Source: Agrobacterium arsenijevicii
Lineage (GTDB): Bacteria; Pseudomonadota; Alphaproteobacteria; Rhizobiales; Rhizobiaceae
Assembly: GCA_000949895.1 (NCBI GenBank)
Contig: JWIT01000002.1
Span: forward strand, 124,001-188,000
Direction of reading: 5' to 3'
Length of the DNA: 64,000 bases
Part shown: in pieces, positions 7,614 through 17,977 of the stretch
How the letters are laid out: each line of letters starts with the position of its first letter
Numbering within the stretch: position 1 is the stretch's first letter
The notes under the pieces: model-generated
Told to the model about the DNA's origin: nothing
Databases searched by the model: none
What the model saw: only the letters and a program-made list of their open reading frames with translations
Program-made: the position numbers and the translations under genes

Positions 7614-8633
7614 ATGGATCAGATTGTCACGCAAATCGAGCAAAATCCGGTGCGAACGCCAGTTGTGGAAACGGATTTGTCGCTCGCAGAGGCAAAAATT
7701 ATCTATAATTTGCCGTTTAATGACCTGATGTTCCGCGCCCAGCAGGTTCATCGCCGTCATTTCGATGCCAACGCCATCCAGATGAGCCGGCTTTTATCCA
7801 TCAAGACCGGCGGCTGCCCCGAAGATTGCAGCTATTGCAGCCAGTCTGCCCGTAATCCGACCGGCCTCAAGGCCTCCAAGCTCATGGAAGTGGAGCGGGT
7901 ACTGGCTGAAGCGCGCAAGGCGAAGGAAGGCGGGGCGACGCGTTATTGCATGGGGGCGGCATGGCGCAACCCAAAGGAACGCGACATGGAGGCGGTGGTG
8001 GCCATGGTCGAAGGCGTCAAGGCGCTCGGCATGGAAACCTGCATGACGCTCGGTATGTTGACGCCGGAGCAATCCGAACGGCTCGCCCATGCCGGGCTCG
8101 ATTATTACAATCACAACGTTGACACGTCCGAGCGCTTTTATTCGGAGATCATCACCACCCGCACCTTCGAGGACCGGCTGGAAACGCTCGCCAATGTTCG
8201 TGATGCCGGCATGAAAGTCTGTGCCGGCGGCATTCTCGGCATGGGGGAGACGGTCGATGACCGCATTTCCATGCTGGTGACGCTTGCCAATCTGCCGGTG
8301 CCGCCGGAAAGCGTGCCGATCAACATGCTGATCCCGATCCCCGGCTCGAAGCTTGCCAATGCCGATCCCGTCGATCCGATCGATTTCGTCCGCACCATCG
8401 CACTTGCACGCATCCTGATGCCAAGCTCGCATGTGCGGCTTTCCGCCGGACGCACGGAAATGAGCGACGAGACGCAGGCGCTCTGTTTTCTGGCCGGAGC
8501 GAATTCCATCTTCGTCGGCGAGACGCTGCTGACGGCGGATAATCCGGGTGAGGATCACGATACGGCACTGTTCCGGCGGTTAGGCCTGAAGCCGATGGAG
8601 TTGCAAACGGCGAAACCGGGAGAGACCCGGTGA
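7614..8633 (+). CDS. bioB: Biotin synthase
   Basis: 339 residues. Radical-SAM enzyme that inserts sulfur into dethiobiotin, the last step of biotin synthesis. The [4Fe-4S] motif CPEDCSYC is at about residues 65-72, and the YNHNVDTS and [10 protein letters not shown] segments typical of BioB are present. A purine-rich Shine-Dalgarno (agagaagg) precedes the ATG at 7614. It is the first gene of bioBFDAZ, and its stop overlaps the bioF start. Its first ~100 nt contain an exact TTATCTATAA (7699-7708), probably imposed by the conserved IIYN codons. Confidence 0.98.
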   Translation: MDQIVTQIEQNPVRTPVVETDLSLAEAKIIYNLPFNDLMFRAQQVHRRHFDANAIQMSRLLSIKTGGCPEDCSYCSQSARNPTGLKASKLMEVERVLAEARKAKEGGATRYCMGAAWRNPKERDMEAVVAMVEGVKALGMETCMTLGMLTPEQSERLAHAGLDYYNHNVDTSERFYSEIITTRTFEDRLETLANVRDAGMKVCAGGILGMGETVDDRISMLVTLANLPVPPESVPINMLIPIPGSKLANADPVDPIDFVRTIALARILMPSSHVRLSAGRTEMSDETQALCFLAGANSIFVGETLLTADNPGEDHDTALFRRLGLKPMELQTAKPGETR

Positions 8634-9772
8634 ATTCGTCGGCGCTGTCCCCCTATGAGGCGAAGCTTGCCGGCCTGCACCGCAAATCGCGGTTGCGCGC
8701 GCTTGCCCCTCAGGCGGGGGTCGACTTCACTTCCAACGATTATCTCGGGCTTGCCGATGCGCCCCGGCTGAAGGCGGCGATTAACGCCGCAATCGAAAGG
8801 GGTGTGCCTGTCGGTGCCGGCGGCTCGCGGCTCTTGCGCGGCAACCACCCGGAACATGAAGCGCTTGAAGCGGAGGCGGCGGCATTTTTTGGCGCGGAAA
8901 AGACGATCTATTTCGGCAGCGGATTTGCCGCCAATGTCGCGCTTTTTTCCACGTTGCCGCTGCGGGACGACCTCGTTCTCCACGATGAACTAATCCATGC
9001 CAGCGTGCATGACGGTATTGCGGCTGGCAAGGCAAAGGCCGTTGCCGTACCGCATAATCAGGTCGAGGCATTCGAACGGGAAATAAACCACTGGCGGCAG
9101 GCGGGCGGCAAGGGCCGGCCGTGGATCGCAGTCGAGAGCCTTTATTCCATGGATGGAGATTACGCGCCGCTTGCTGCCCTTTCCGATCTTGCCGAGAAGC
9201 ATGGAGGCTTCCTGGTCGTCGACGAGGCGCATGCAACCGGCGTATTCGGACCCGGCGGGCGTGGTCTCGCCGCCGAACTGGAAGGCCGGGGCAATGTGGT
9301 GGCGCTACACACTTGCGGCAAGGCGCTTGGTCTCTCCGGCGCGCTACTCAGCCTGCCTGCGGTTCTTGCCAACTACCTCACCAACCGCGCCCGTGGTTTC
9401 ATCTATTCGACCGCGCCGTCACCGCTGATGGCGGCGGCAGTGCGGGAAGCGTTGAGGATCGTTGCCGATGAACCCTGGCGGCGAACCCGGCTGGAGGAGT
9501 TGATAAACTTTGCCGGCGAACAATTGCATTCCCGGCTGGGCGTAACGCCCAGCGGCTCGCAAATCTTGCCTGTCATGATCGGTGACAATGCCCGTGCGTT
9601 GCGGATCGCCGCACGTATGCGCGATAGCGGTTTCGACGTGCGGGCTATCCGCCCGCCGACGGTGCCGGAAGGTACGGCGCGTCTGCGCATATCCATCACG
9701 CTCAATGTCGATGAAAGCCAGATCGCTGCCATGATCGGGTTGCTCGTCCTCGCTATGGAGGAAGAGCGATGA
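8630..9772 (+). CDS. bioF: 8-amino-7-oxononanoate synthase
   Basis: 380 residues from a GTG start overlapping the bioB stop (GTGA). PLP-dependent alpha-oxoamine synthase joining pimeloyl-ACP and L-alanine. Visible features are the TSNDYLGLA segment near the N-terminus, [15 protein letters not shown] (about residue 200) and the PLP lysine in [12 protein letters not shown] (about residue 232). Length matches the family. Translational coupling to bioB and bioD is clear from the 4-bp overlaps. Confidence 0.97.
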   Translation: MNSSALSPYEAKLAGLHRKSRLRALAPQAGVDFTSNDYLGLADAPRLKAAINAAIERGVPVGAGGSRLLRGNHPEHEALEAEAAAFFGAEKTIYFGSGFAANVALFSTLPLRDDLVLHDELIHASVHDGIAAGKAKAVAVPHNQVEAFEREINHWRQAGGKGRPWIAVESLYSMDGDYAPLAALSDLAEKHGGFLVVDEAHATGVFGPGGRGLAAELEGRGNVVALHTCGKALGLSGALLSLPAVLANYLTNRARGFIYSTAPSPLMAAAVREALRIVADEPWRRTRLEELINFAGEQLHSRLGVTPSGSQILPVMIGDNARALRIAARMRDSGFDVRAIRPPTVPEGTARLRISITLNVDESQIAAMIGLLVLAMEEER

Positions 9773-10407
9773 ACCGTCGTTTCATCATTTCCGGCACCGA
9801 CACGGGCATCGGCAAGACGGTTTTTTCCGCAGCACTCACCCATGCCCTGCAAGCCCATTACTGGAAGCCGGTGCAATCCGGTCTCGATGAAGAGACCGAT
9901 AGCGAGGTGGTGGCGCGGCTGGGCGGCGTGCCCCGCGCGCGCATCCTGCCGGAAGCCTATCGCCTGAAAATGCCGGCGTCGCCGCATCTTTCGGCCCGCC
10001 TCGAAAATGTGACGATCGAGCCCGAGCTTCTGTTTCCGCCGGATATAGACGGGCCGCTGGTGATCGAAGGCGCGGGTGGTCTGCTGGTGCCGCTCACCGA
10101 TAAATTGCTGTTTGCCGATATCTTCGCCTGCTGGCGAATTCCACTGATCCTGTGCGCCAGAACCTCGCTCGGCACCATCAACCACACGCTGCTGTCGCTC
10201 GAGGCATTGCGGCAACGAGAAATTCCGGTGCATGGCGTGGTTTTCATCGGGGATGAGAACCGGGAAAATCAGCGCATCATCGCCGATATTGGCGGGGTTC
10301 GTTCGCTCGGCCGCTTGCCTCATCTGCCGGAGATGAACGCCGAGGCGCTCCATCAGGCATTCACCCAACAATTCGATCTCGCTGATTTTCAGGAGGTACC
10401 GGCATGA
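9769..10407 (+). CDS. bioD: Dethiobiotin synthetase
   Basis: 212 residues. ATP-dependent closure of the ureido ring of diaminopelargonate using CO2. The P-loop-like [15 protein letters not shown] is at the N-terminus, and the acceptor segment [10 protein letters not shown] occurs at about residue 98. It starts with ATG overlapping the bioF stop by 4 bp, and its stop overlaps bioA in the same way. Confidence 0.97.
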   Translation: MNRRFIISGTDTGIGKTVFSAALTHALQAHYWKPVQSGLDEETDSEVVARLGGVPRARILPEAYRLKMPASPHLSARLENVTIEPELLFPPDIDGPLVIEGAGGLLVPLTDKLLFADIFACWRIPLILCARTSLGTINHTLLSLEALRQREIPVHGVVFIGDENRENQRIIADIGGVRSLGRLPHLPEMNAEALHQAFTQQFDLADFQEVPA

Positions 10408-11717
10408 GCCGCTCGCCCATCTGGCATCCTTTCACCCAGCACGGCCTGGAACCGCCGATGAAACGCATCGTCTCGGCGGAAGGCGCCTATCTGGTCGATG
10501 AGGATGGCAAGCGGCTGTTCGATGCCATTTCATCCTGGTGGGTCATTACCCACGGCCACCGGCATCCGGCAATCATGGCGGCCATCCGCGCGGCAACTGA
10601 GGCTTTCGACCAGATCATTTTTGCCGAATTTTCCCACGAACCGGCCGAAACGCTGGCCAAAGGATTGATCGAACTCGCGCCTGCCGGGTTGGAACATGTG
10701 TTTTATTCCGATAGCGGTTCGACCTCGGTGGAAGTGGCGTTGAAAATGGCGCTCGGTTATTTTCACAATCGCGGTGAAAAGCGTGACCGCATCGTGGTTA
10801 TGGAGCACGGCTACCATGGCGATACGATCGGCACCATGTCGACGGGTGAACGTGGTGTATTCAATGCCGCTTACGAACCGCTGCTTTTCGGCGTCGACCG
10901 ACTGGTTTTTCCCGAAGCGGGTCGCGAGCAGGAGACGCTCGATATGTTCGAGAGCTTCTGCCGTTCGGGCCGCGTCGCCGCGTTGCTGATCGAACCGCTG
11001 GTGCTCGGTGCCGGTGGCATGAAGATTTACGGCGCGAATGTTCTGGCCGGGCTGAAACAGATCGCCGAACGTCACGGTTGCCTTGTCATCGCCGATGAGG
11101 TGATGACGGGTTGGGGCAGGACGGGAACCATGTTCGCTTGTGAACAGGCCGGGATTTCGCCGGATATTCTGTGCACCTCCAAGGGGCTTACCGGTGGTTC
11201 GCTGCCGCTCGCGGCAACGCTTTGCAGCGGCGATATCTTCGATGCGCATTTTTCAACTGATCGCCGCAAGACCTTTTTCCATTCGAGTTCCTATACCGCC
11301 AACCCGATCGCCTGCGCTGCCGCCGTCGCCAATTTGCAGGTCTGGCGGGATGAGCCGGTGGCGCAGCGCATCGGGCAGCTGCAAGAAACCCTGCATGCCA
11401 ACCTCGGGCGATTTGCAGGTGACGGGCGTTTCGCCAACATCCGCCAGCTGGGGACGATAGCGGCGCTCGACCTCGTGGTGCCCTCCGGCGGATATCTCGC
11501 CGAGGCCGGCCCCCGCATGCGGCAACTGTTTCGCGAGCGCGGGCTCATCATCCGCCCGCTCGGCAACGTGATCTATCTGATGCCACCCTATTGCGCGACG
11601 GCGCAGGACCTGACCCACGCCTTCGACGCCATCGATGAAGTAGCCTCGATCGTGACCGAAACCGCTCCGGTAAAATCGCGCGCGGCGGGGATCCAAAACC
11701 GTCTCCGAGAGGCCTGA
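10404..11717 (+). CDS. bioA: Adenosylmethionine-8-amino-7-oxononanoate aminotransferase
   Basis: 437 residues, fold-type I class III aminotransferase making 7,8-diaminopelargonate, with S-adenosylmethionine as the usual amino donor. It has the N-terminal WHPFTQ motif characteristic of Bio[14 protein letters not shown], the [11 protein letters not shown] segment and the PLP lysine in TSKGLTGG (about residue 262). It overlaps bioD by 4 bp and is followed 2 bp later by bioZ. The C-terminal ~20 residues are a basic, non-conserved tail. Confidence 0.97.
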   Translation: MSRSPIWHPFTQHGLEPPMKRIVSAEGAYLVDEDGKRLFDAISSWWVITHGHRHPAIMAAIRAATEAFDQIIFAEFSHEPAETLAKGLIELAPAGLEHVFYSDSGSTSVEVALKMALGYFHNRGEKRDRIVVMEHGYHGDTIGTMSTGERGVFNAAYEPLLFGVDRLVFPEAGREQETLDMFESFCRSGRVAALLIEPLVLGAGGMKIYGANVLAGLKQIAERHGCLVIADEVMTGWGRTGTMFACEQAGISPDILCTSKGLTGGSLPLAATLCSGDIFDAHFSTDRRKTFFHSSSYTANPIACAAAVANLQVWRDEPVAQRIGQLQETLHANLGRFAGDGRFANIRQLGTIAALDLVVPSGGYLAEAGPRMRQLFRERGLIIRPLGNVIYLMPPYCATAQDLTHAFDAIDEVASIVTETAPVKSRAAGIQNRLREA

Positions 11718-11719
11718 CA

Positions 11720-12706
11720 ATGCAGATACGTTCTTCCCGCATGGTCGGTTTCGGACATGCCGTCCCGGCGCGATGTGTCGGCAATGCCGAGATAGAGACG
11801 CGTCTGGGGCTGGAGGCTGGTTGGATCGAGCGGCGGACGGGCATCCGCACACGTTATTGGGCCGAAGAGGGCGAGACGTTGAGCGGCCTTGCCGAAAAGG
11901 CTGGCCGTATGGCGCTGGAAAACGCGAAAATCGGCTGCGACGATATCGCGCTGACACTTCTGGCGACCTCGACGCCGGATCATCTACTGCCGCCTTCCGC
12001 ACCGCTGCTCGCGCACCGGCTGGGCCTGACGCGATCCGGCGCGATCGACCTTGCCGGGGCCTGCTCCGGTTTTCTCTATGCGCTCACCCTCGCGGACGGG
12101 TTTGTCCGTACCCACGGTCGCGCGGTGCTGGTTGTCGCCGCCAATATTTTGAGCCGCCGTATCAATCCGGCGGAAAGGGCGAGCGCGGTCCTCTTCGCCG
12201 ACGCCGCCGGCGCCGTTGTGCTCGCCCCATGCCGGGATGCGCAGCGCGGCCTTCTGTCGGCCGATCTCGTTTCCGATGGCGGTGGTTACGATCTCATCCA
12301 GATAGCGGTCGGCGGCAGCAGCCAGCCTTTTTCCGCTGACACGCAGATTGAAGATACTTTGATGACGATGCGAGACGGACGCGAGGTCTTCTCCCGCGCC
12401 GTGGCCATGATGACGCAGACTTCCGAGCGAGTATTGCAACAGGCCGGAATGGCGGCGGCCGATATTGACCGTTTCATACCCCACCAGGCCAATGCCCGCA
12501 TGTTCGACGCTGTCTGTGGCAATCTCGGCATTGATCGGCAAAGGACGGTCCGCACGGTGGAGACCTTCGGCAACTCGTCTGCCGCGACCATTCCGCTGTC
12601 GCTTTCCGTCGCCAATGCCGAACGGCCCTTTGCTGAGGGCGAAACGCTGCTATTGACCGCCGCAGGGGCGGGCATGACCGGGGGCGCGGTGGTTTATCGG
12701 GATTAG
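11720..12706 (+). CDS. bioZ: BioZ, FabH-like beta-ketoacyl-ACP synthase for the pimelate moiety
   Basis: 328 residues of the KAS III (FabH) family. The Cys-His-Asn triad is visible: [10 protein letters not shown] (Cys about 113), IPHQANARM (His about 254) and [10 protein letters not shown] (Asn about 284). In Agrobacterium, BioZ is reported to make the biotin precursor by condensing a glutaryl thioester with malonyl-ACP, bypassing BioC/BioH. Its position as last gene of bioBFDAZ, 2 bp after bioA, separates it from the housekeeping FabH. No bioC or bioH is present here, consistent with that pathway. Confidence 0.95.
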   Translation: MQIRSSRMVGFGHAVPARCVGNAEIETRLGLEAGWIERRTGIRTRYWAEEGETLSGLAEKAGRMALENAKIGCDDIALTLLATSTPDHLLPPSAPLLAHRLGLTRSGAIDLAGACSGFLYALTLADGFVRTHGRAVLVVAANILSRRINPAERASAVLFADAAGAVVLAPCRDAQRGLLSADLVSDGGGYDLIQIAVGGSSQPFSADTQIEDTLMTMRDGREVFSRAVAMMTQTSERVLQQAGMAAADIDRFIPHQANARMFDAVCGNLGIDRQRTVRTVETFGNSSAATIPLSLSVANAERPFAEGETLLLTAAGAGMTGGAVVYRD

Positions 12707-12838
12707 GTCAACCGGATGCGAGAGTGTGCGGAAACGCCTGAGCGGGGTCGGGCCGTGCGTATAATTGCGGTTGATAGCCACAACGCACGGCGGCGCAGCT
12801 TGCGTACTCGAAACAGTTTGATTTTGTTTGGAGAAATT

Positions 12839-12912
12839 TGGCTGGGGAACCTGGACTCGAACCAAGATTAACGGAGTCAGAGTCCGTCGTTCTACCATTG
12901 AACTATTCCCCA
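12839..12912 (-). tRNA. tRNA-Gln (anticodon CUG)
   Basis: 74 nt on the minus strand with encoded CCA. The acceptor stem TGGGGAA pairs with TTCCCCA. The D-arm contains AGTTCAATGG, the anticodon stem ACGGA/TCCGT encloses loop CTCTGAC (anticodon CTG), and the T-arm contains GGTTCGAGTCC. It lies between bioZ and the Lrp-type regulator. No integrase or repeat flanks it, so there is no sign that it hosts an inserted element. Confidence 0.95.
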
Positions 12913-13035
12913 AAAGCCTGAAGCGCGTTGTCGCGTTCGCTTTGGTGGGTCGTCATATAGATGATTTCTTGCGGGGCGCAAGTCGAAAAAATCGAAAAAT
13001 GCGTTTTCGCTGTTCTTTTGCGTTTCGTCTGTTGA

Positions 13036-13473
13036 TTAGAGCCGCGCGCGAGTGGAGCGTGGGGTGGAGAGCAGCAGGCTGGTCTCGCTGCCGGTGATGC
13101 CGGGCACAAGGCGGATGCGGCGCAGAACGGCGTCGAAATCGCTGAGCGTGGCGGCGTTAAGCTCCACGATCAGGTCCCAGCGCCCATTGGTGGTGTGGAT
13201 TTCGGATATTTCCGGAAAACCGCCGAGCGTTCGGATGACGCGGTCCGTCACATGGCCTTCAATCTCGATCATCATGATGCCGCGGATCGCCGCCTCCACG
13301 GCGTCGGCGCGCAGGATCACGGTGTAGCCGATGATGGTTCCGTCATTTTCCATTTTTTCGACGCGCGAGCGCACAGTCGCGCGAGAGGTTTCCGTCTCGA
13401 TCGCCAGATCGGAAATGCTGCGTCGGCCATTATGCCGTAAAAGGGTTACGAGTCGTTCGTCGAGGATGTCCAT
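13036..13473 (-). CDS. Lrp/AsnC-family regulator, probable regulator of arginine catabolism
   Basis: 145 residues from the ATG at 13473; a GTG one codon earlier is also possible. An N-terminal helix-turn-helix (ISDLAIETETSRATVRSRVEKM, split here by its turn) precedes a RAM domain with the SEIHTTNGRWDLIVEL ligand-binding region. It is divergent from the arginase gene with only 132 bp between them. In Agrobacterium an AsnC-family protein called ArcR has been described as the activator of the arginase/ornithine cyclodeaminase genes, and this gene fits that role. Confidence 0.88.
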   Translation of the reverse strand: MDILDERLVTLLRHNGRRSISDLAIETETSRATVRSRVEKMENDGTIIGYTVILRADAVEAAIRGIMMIEIEGHVTDRVIRTLGGFPEISEIHTTNGRWDLIVELNAATLSDFDAVLRRIRLVPGITGSETSLLLSTPRSTRARL

Positions 13474-13524
13474 CACTAACCATTTTGATCAATCAATTTT
13501 ACCAGATCGATAGCCTATTTCGAT

Positions 13525-13539
13525 AATATTGCCAATATT
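13525..13539. promoter_or_regulatory. 15-bp palindrome, candidate operator for the Lrp-type regulator
   Basis: AATATTG-C-CAATATT is a perfect inverted repeat (7-bp arms, 1-nt centre) between the Lrp-type regulator and arginase. Lrp-family proteins commonly bind 15-bp AT-rich imperfect palindromes, so size and position fit. Its centre is about 74 nt before the arginase ATG. Confidence 0.5.
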
Positions 13540-13605
13540 TGATGTTCATTCCGCCATGTCTCTGTGAGAGACTGGGATTGTCGGTTGGGAAAAACGAGGG
13601 CTCAA

Positions 13606-14526
13606 ATGGATATCAGGCTGATCGGTGCGCCGTTGCAAATCGGTGCCGGGCAATTGGGGTGTGAGATGGGGCCGAGTGCGTATCGCATTGCCGGTCTCGT
13701 GCGCGCGCTGGAGGATCTGGGCCATCATGTGGTCGATACCGGTAACGTGACGCCGGCGCCGCTCAGGGAATTTTGCCATCCCAATCCGGCGGTGCATCAC
13801 CTCTCCGAAACGGTGGCCTGGACCGAGGCGCTGACGGAGGCGGCCTATCGTGAAAGTGCCGACGCCGTGCCGATCTTTCTCGGCGGCGACCATGCGATTT
13901 CGGCCGGAACCGTGGCCGGCATGGCGCGCCGTGTGGCAGAAAGCGGCCGGCCGTTCTTCGTGCTCTGGCTTGATGCCCACACCGATTACCACACGCTGGA
14001 AACGACGCGCAGCGGTAACTTGCATGGCACACCGGTCGCTTATTTCAGCGGCCGCGATGGTTTTGCCGGTTATTTCCCGCCTTTGTCCCATACGGTTCCA
14101 GAAGAAAATATCGGCATGATCGGCATCCGCAGCGTCGATCCGGCCGAGAGAGCCGCACTGGAAGACAGCGGTATCACCGTTCACGACATGCGTTCGATAG
14201 ACGAACATGGCGTTGCGGTTCTGCTGCGGGCATTCCTGGCGCGGGTTCAGGCGGCAAACGGCCTGTTGCATGTCAGCCTCGATGTCGATTTCCTCGAACC
14301 GTCCATCGCCCCTGCGGTCGGTACCACGGTTCCGGGCGGGGCGACGTTCCGCGAGGCGCATCTGGTGATGGAAATGCTGCATGATAGCGGGCTGGTATGC
14401 AGCCTCGATCTGGTGGAGCTTAACCCGTTTCTCGATGAGCGCGGCAGGACGGCGACCCTGATGGTCGATCTGGCCGCCAGTCTGATGGGCAAGCGGGTCA
14501 TGGACCGCCCGACGCGGGCCGGCTGA
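13606..14526 (+). CDS. arcA: Arginase
   Basis: 306 residues from the ATG at 13606; an upstream GTG at 13564 adds a non-conserved extension and is rejected. Hydrolyses arginine to ornithine and urea with a binuclear Mn centre. The metal ligands are visible in GGDHAIS (about residue 90), WLDAHTDYH (about 118-126) and SLDVDFLEP (about 218-227). It is followed 13 bp later by ornithine cyclodeaminase, giving the arginine-to-proline route known from Agrobacterium opine/arginine catabolism. Confidence 0.95.
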   Translation: MDIRLIGAPLQIGAGQLGCEMGPSAYRIAGLVRALEDLGHHVVDTGNVTPAPLREFCHPNPAVHHLSETVAWTEALTEAAYRESADAVPIFLGGDHAISAGTVAGMARRVAESGRPFFVLWLDAHTDYHTLETTRSGNLHGTPVAYFSGRDGFAGYFPPLSHTVPEENIGMIGIRSVDPAERAALEDSGITVHDMRSIDEHGVAVLLRAFLARVQAANGLLHVSLDVDFLEPSIAPAVGTTVPGGATFREAHLVMEMLHDSGLVCSLDLVELNPFLDERGRTATLMVDLAASLMGKRVMDRPTRAG

Positions 14527-14539
14527 AGGGGATGATGCG

Positions 14540-15595
14540 ATGACGGTAATACCGAACCTCAATATCGTGCCTTTCGTCAGCGTCGATCACATGATGAAAC
14601 TCGTGCTGCGCGTCGGGATCGATACGTTTCTGCGCGAACTTGCCGATGTGGTGGAGGAGGATTTCCGCCGCTGGGAGAGTTTCGACAAGACGCCGCGCAT
14701 CGCCTCGCATTCGAAGGAGGGCGTTATCGAACTGATGCCGACCAGCGATGGCACGCTCTACGGCTTCAAATATGTGAACGGCCATCCGAAGAACATGAAG
14801 GAAGGCCGCCAGACGGTGACGGCTTTCGGTGTGCTTTCCGATGTCGGCAACGGTTATCCGCTGCTTCTGACCGAGATGACGATCCTGACGGCGCTGCGCA
14901 CTGCCGCCACCTCGGCCGTCGCTGCAAAACATCTCGCACGGAAAAATTCCCGCTCGATGGCCATCATCGGCAATGGCGCGCAGAGCGAATTCCAGGCGCG
15001 CGCCTTCAAGGCCATTCTCGGCGTCGACACGGTACGGCTTTTCGATATCGACCGATCCGCCAGCGAAAAATGCGCCCGCAATCTTGCCGGGCAGGGCTTC
15101 ACTATCGAGATTTGTGATAGTGCACAAAGCGCGGTGGAAGGTGCAGATATCATCACCACCGTCACGGCTGACAAGCAATATGCGACGATCCTGACCGACA
15201 ACATGGTCGGTCCCGGCATTCACATCAACGCTGTCGGTGGCGATTGCCCCGGCAAGACGGAGTTGCACCGGGACATTCTGCTTCGATCCGATATTTTCGT
15301 GGAATACCCGCCGCAGACGCGCATCGAAGGTGAAATCCAGCAATTGCCGGCGGACTACCCCGTCACCGAACTATGGCAGGTCATTACCGGTCAAAAGCAG
15401 GGGCGGGTAAACGACAGGCAGATCACGCTGTTCGATAGCGTCGGTTTCGCCACCGAGGATTTTTCGGCGCTACGTTATGTGCGCTCGAAACTGGCTGCCA
15501 CCGGGCTTTACACGGAGCTGGATTTGCTGGCCGATCCGGATGAGCCGCGCGACCTGTTTGGAATGCTGCTGCGTTGCGAGGCGGCTCTCGCCTGA
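14540..15595 (+). CDS. arcB: Ornithine cyclodeaminase
   Basis: 351 residues of the ornithine cyclodeaminase/mu-crystallin family, converting ornithine to proline and ammonia with bound NAD. Visible are the substrate region LMPTSDGTLYGFKYVNGHP (about 65-83) and the Rossmann motif IIGNGAQSEFQARAF (about 137-151). The length equals that of the Ti-plasmid Ocd. It is co-transcribed with arginase. A chromosomal copy like this is expected for complete arginine use independent of the Ti plasmid. Confidence 0.95.
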   Translation: MTVIPNLNIVPFVSVDHMMKLVLRVGIDTFLRELADVVEEDFRRWESFDKTPRIASHSKEGVIELMPTSDGTLYGFKYVNGHPKNMKEGRQTVTAFGVLSDVGNGYPLLLTEMTILTALRTAATSAVAAKHLARKNSRSMAIIGNGAQSEFQARAFKAILGVDTVRLFDIDRSASEKCARNLAGQGFTIEICDSAQSAVEGADIITTVTADKQYATILTDNMVGPGIHINAVGGDCPGKTELHRDILLRSDIFVEYPPQTRIEGEIQQLPADYPVTELWQVITGQKQGRVNDRQITLFDSVGFATEDFSALRYVRSKLAATGLYTELDLLADPDEPRDLFGMLLRCEAALA

Positions 15596-15617
15596 GAGGG
15601 TGCTAACGGGCGTGAAG

Positions 15618-16502
15618 TTAGTCCGCCTGTCGGCGTTGCTTCCGGGCAACCGCATGTTCGCGCCAGATGGTGAAGAGACCGGCAGCAATCACGATCGCTG
15701 CGCCCAGAACCATATTGGACGTTAGAACCTCGCCATAGACGGTGACGCCGATGATGGAGACGAGCACCAGCTGGTAATAGGAAAACGGTTGTACCGAGGC
15801 GGCATCCGCCAGTTCGAATGCCTTGATCAGGCAATAATGGCCGCTCATGCCGGTAATGCACAGCGCCAGCATCCAGCCCCAATCCTGGGGTGCGAGGCTA
15901 ACCCAATAAAACGGACCGATCAGCGTTAGCGCCGCCGCACCGGCTACGCCGGTATAAAAAAAGCTCGTCATCGCTGAATCGCTCTTGCTGCCGAGGCGGG
16001 TCAGGACGCTGTAAAGCGCAAGCATGAAGGCGGCGATGAAGGTGATAATCAGGCTGCTGTCAAAACCTTCGCCATCCGGCTTGAGGATAACGAGAACACC
16101 GATGAAACCGACGAAAATGGCGCACCAGCGCCGCCAGCCCACATGTTCGCCGAGCAACGGCACGGAAAGTGCAGCGACGATCAGCGGTGCGGAGGCAAAA
16201 ATGGAATGGCTGTGCGCCAACCCGACAACGGCGAAGGAGTAGATCGAAATAACGATCTGTACGGCAAGAAAGACGCCGCGGCCGATCTGCAGAAAGGGAC
16301 GGTTGGCCATGACGGCGCCCCGAATGCCGCCCGAGGATCTTGCGGCCATCAGCAAAACGAAGATGGCGAAGGCCCAGTATCGAAGCATGGCGACGAAGAC
16401 GGGTGGATAGGCGCTGGCCAGGTGTTTCGATATGCCATCCTGCGCCGCAAAGATCGTGAAGGCGATGAGCGCATAAAGATAACCGGTCTTGGGTGATGGC
16501 AT
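15618..16502 (-). CDS. DMT-superfamily (EamA) transporter
   Basis: 294 residues with about ten hydrophobic helices and two EamA repeats. The N-terminal AFTIFAAQDGISKHLA and the mid-protein GFIGVLVILKPDGEGF are typical of RhaT/RhtA-like drug/metabolite exporters. It converges on the arginase/cyclodeaminase operon with only 22 bp between stops. Amino-acid export is possible, but nothing in the sequence specifies the substrate. Confidence 0.85.
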   Translation of the reverse strand: MPSPKTGYLYALIAFTIFAAQDGISKHLASAYPPVFVAMLRYWAFAIFVLLMAARSSGGIRGAVMANRPFLQIGRGVFLAVQIVISIYSFAVVGLAHSHSIFASAPLIVAALSVPLLGEHVGWRRWCAIFVGFIGVLVILKPDGEGFDSSLIITFIAAFMLALYSVLTRLGSKSDSAMTSFFYTGVAGAAALTLIGPFYWVSLAPQDWGWMLALCITGMSGHYCLIKAFELADAASVQPFSYYQLVLVSIIGVTVYGEVLTSNMVLGAAIVIAAGLFTIWREHAVARKQRRQAD

Positions 16503-16910
16503 AAATAAACCGCTGTCCGGCTGTTGCCGGCAAAAGAGGATTCGGCGTTAATAAGGTGAATGGCAACCATATGGTCTGGCTGCGTGTTGTCAGACAACCT
16601 TATTTTCCGAATAGCTGGTATGCAAGTGCGGAGGCTGCCTTTTCAATAGGCAGGTTGCTGGCCGGGGATGCGGGGGCGGTGTCACGTGAACTCGTGAGGA
16701 TTCAGCAGTCGTCGGCTGCGCGCCCCCGATATTGGGCTTTATCGCCACAACCTCTCCTCGGTTATCCTCGGTTCAAGCCCGAGGGTGATGCGGAATTTGG
16801 TGAGAGGTTTTCGCTCTCTCATCCGAGGTCTTTGTAAAGCGGGCTGTCCGCCGTCAGCAATTGCACGGCGGACAGGTATTCAGCAATACGCTGTAGCGTA
16901 TGTATGGCGA
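16503..16910. other. 408-bp intergenic region without a convincing gene
   Basis: It separates the start of the DMT transporter gene from the end of the inositol dehydrogenase gene, both on the minus strand. An open frame at 16556-16837 has no family motif and overlaps the repeat-like sequence at 16766-16784, so I do not call it a gene. The DMT promoter should lie in the first 100 bp. Confidence 0.6.
16766..16784. repeat. REP-like palindrome
   Basis: CCTCGGTTCAAGCCCGAGG has 6-bp arms around a short loop, and the flanking ATC/GAT can pair further. It resembles the short 'CTCGGGCTTGACCCGAGG' intergenic palindromes that are common in rhizobial genomes, in a slightly degraded form. Only one copy is seen in this window. 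Confidence 0.5.
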
Positions 16911-17903
16911 TCAGCCGATCGTCACGGCCGCTTTCGAGGCCACGGATTTCAGCGCCGCGTCGGCCAGTTTCAGTGCGATCAGCCCGTCCTTGATGGAAGG
17001 CGATGGAGCCACATTGTTTTCGATGCAGTCGATGAATGCTGTAATTTCCGCAGCATAGGCCGCCGTGTAACGGGTCATGAAGAAATCATGCAGCGGCGGG
17101 CGGGTATAGCCTTCAGCATTGGCGATCTCGATGGAGACCGGGCGCTGGTTTTCAGCCGCCGCCGAACCCAGCGAACCGTGCACTTCGATGCGCTGGTCGT
17201 AACCGTAGGTCGCGCGACGCGAATTCGAAATGCTTGCCTGCCTGCCGCTTTTCGTCGTCAGGATGATGCTGGCGCTGTCGAAATCGCCAAGTGCGCCGAT
17301 CTCCGGATTGACGAGAACGGAACCGGTGGCAAACACGCTTTCCACTTCCTCGCCGAGCAGGAAACGGGCCATGTCGAAATCATGAATGGTCATGTCGCGG
17401 AAAATGCCGCCGGAAACCTTGATATATTCGGCTGGCGGCGGGCCGGGATCGCGGCTGGTGATGGTGACCATTTCCACCTTGCCGATGCGGCCATCCTCGA
17501 TTGCCTTGTGCACGGCCTGGAAATGCGGATCGAAACGCCGGTTGAAACCGAGCATCACCTTCGCACCGGTTTCCTCAACCACCTTGGCGCAGGCTTCCGC
17601 GCGGGCAACATCGAGATCGACGGGCTTTTCGCAGAAGATGGCCTTGCCGGCGCGGGCGAAACGCTCGATCAGGTCGGCATGGGTGTTGGTCGGCGTGCAG
17701 ATGATGACGGCGTCGATCGTCTTGTCGGCCAGAACCTCGTCGATCGTGCTGACCTTGCACTGCGCTTCGCGGGCGATTGCTTCCGCAGCACCGGCCACGG
17801 CGTCCACGACGGCCACCAGCTTCGCACGGCTGTCGGTGGTGATCGCCTTGGCGTGGACCTTGCCGATCCGTCCAGCGCCGAGCAGTGCCAATTTCGTAAC
17901 CAT
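16911..17903 (-). CDS. idhA: myo-Inositol 2-dehydrogenase
   Basis: 330 residues of the Gfo/Idh/MocA family. NAD-binding GAGRIGKVH is at the N-terminus, the EKPVDLD catalytic-lysine motif near residue 95, and GGIFRDMTIHDFDMARFL near residue 165 carries the Asp-His pair typical of inositol dehydrogenases. It oxidises myo-inositol to scyllo-inosose. No other iol gene is adjacent, as is the case for idhA in several rhizobia. A candidate IolR site lies upstream. Confidence 0.92.
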   Translation of the reverse strand: MVTKLALLGAGRIGKVHAKAITTDSRAKLVAVVDAVAGAAEAIAREAQCKVSTIDEVLADKTIDAVIICTPTNTHADLIERFARAGKAIFCEKPVDLDVARAEACAKVVEETGAKVMLGFNRRFDPHFQAVHKAIEDGRIGKVEMVTITSRDPGPPPAEYIKVSGGIFRDMTIHDFDMARFLLGEEVESVFATGSVLVNPEIGALGDFDSASIILTTKSGRQASISNSRRATYGYDQRIEVHGSLGSAAAENQRPVSIEIANAEGYTRPPLHDFFMTRYTAAYAAEITAFIDCIENNVAPSPSIKDGLIALKLADAALKSVASKAAVTIG

Positions 17904-17977
17904 CTTTCCTCCGGTTCCTCACACCCGTCTTCCACTCCCGGAAAGACAGAATATGAACGCAAACAATGTTTCGATAT

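Noticed and set aside
12839..12912. tRNA-Gln as attachment site of an integrated element
   Set aside because: No integrase, no direct repeat of the tRNA 3' end and no change in gene style nearby.
13564..13605. N-terminal extension of arginase from an upstream GTG
   Set aside because: The extension is not arginase-like; the ATG at 13606 gives MDIRLIGAP, the normal start of the family.
16556..16837. Open frame in the 408-bp gap before idhA
   Set aside because: No family motif, crosses a REP-like palindrome and lacks a good ribosome binding site.
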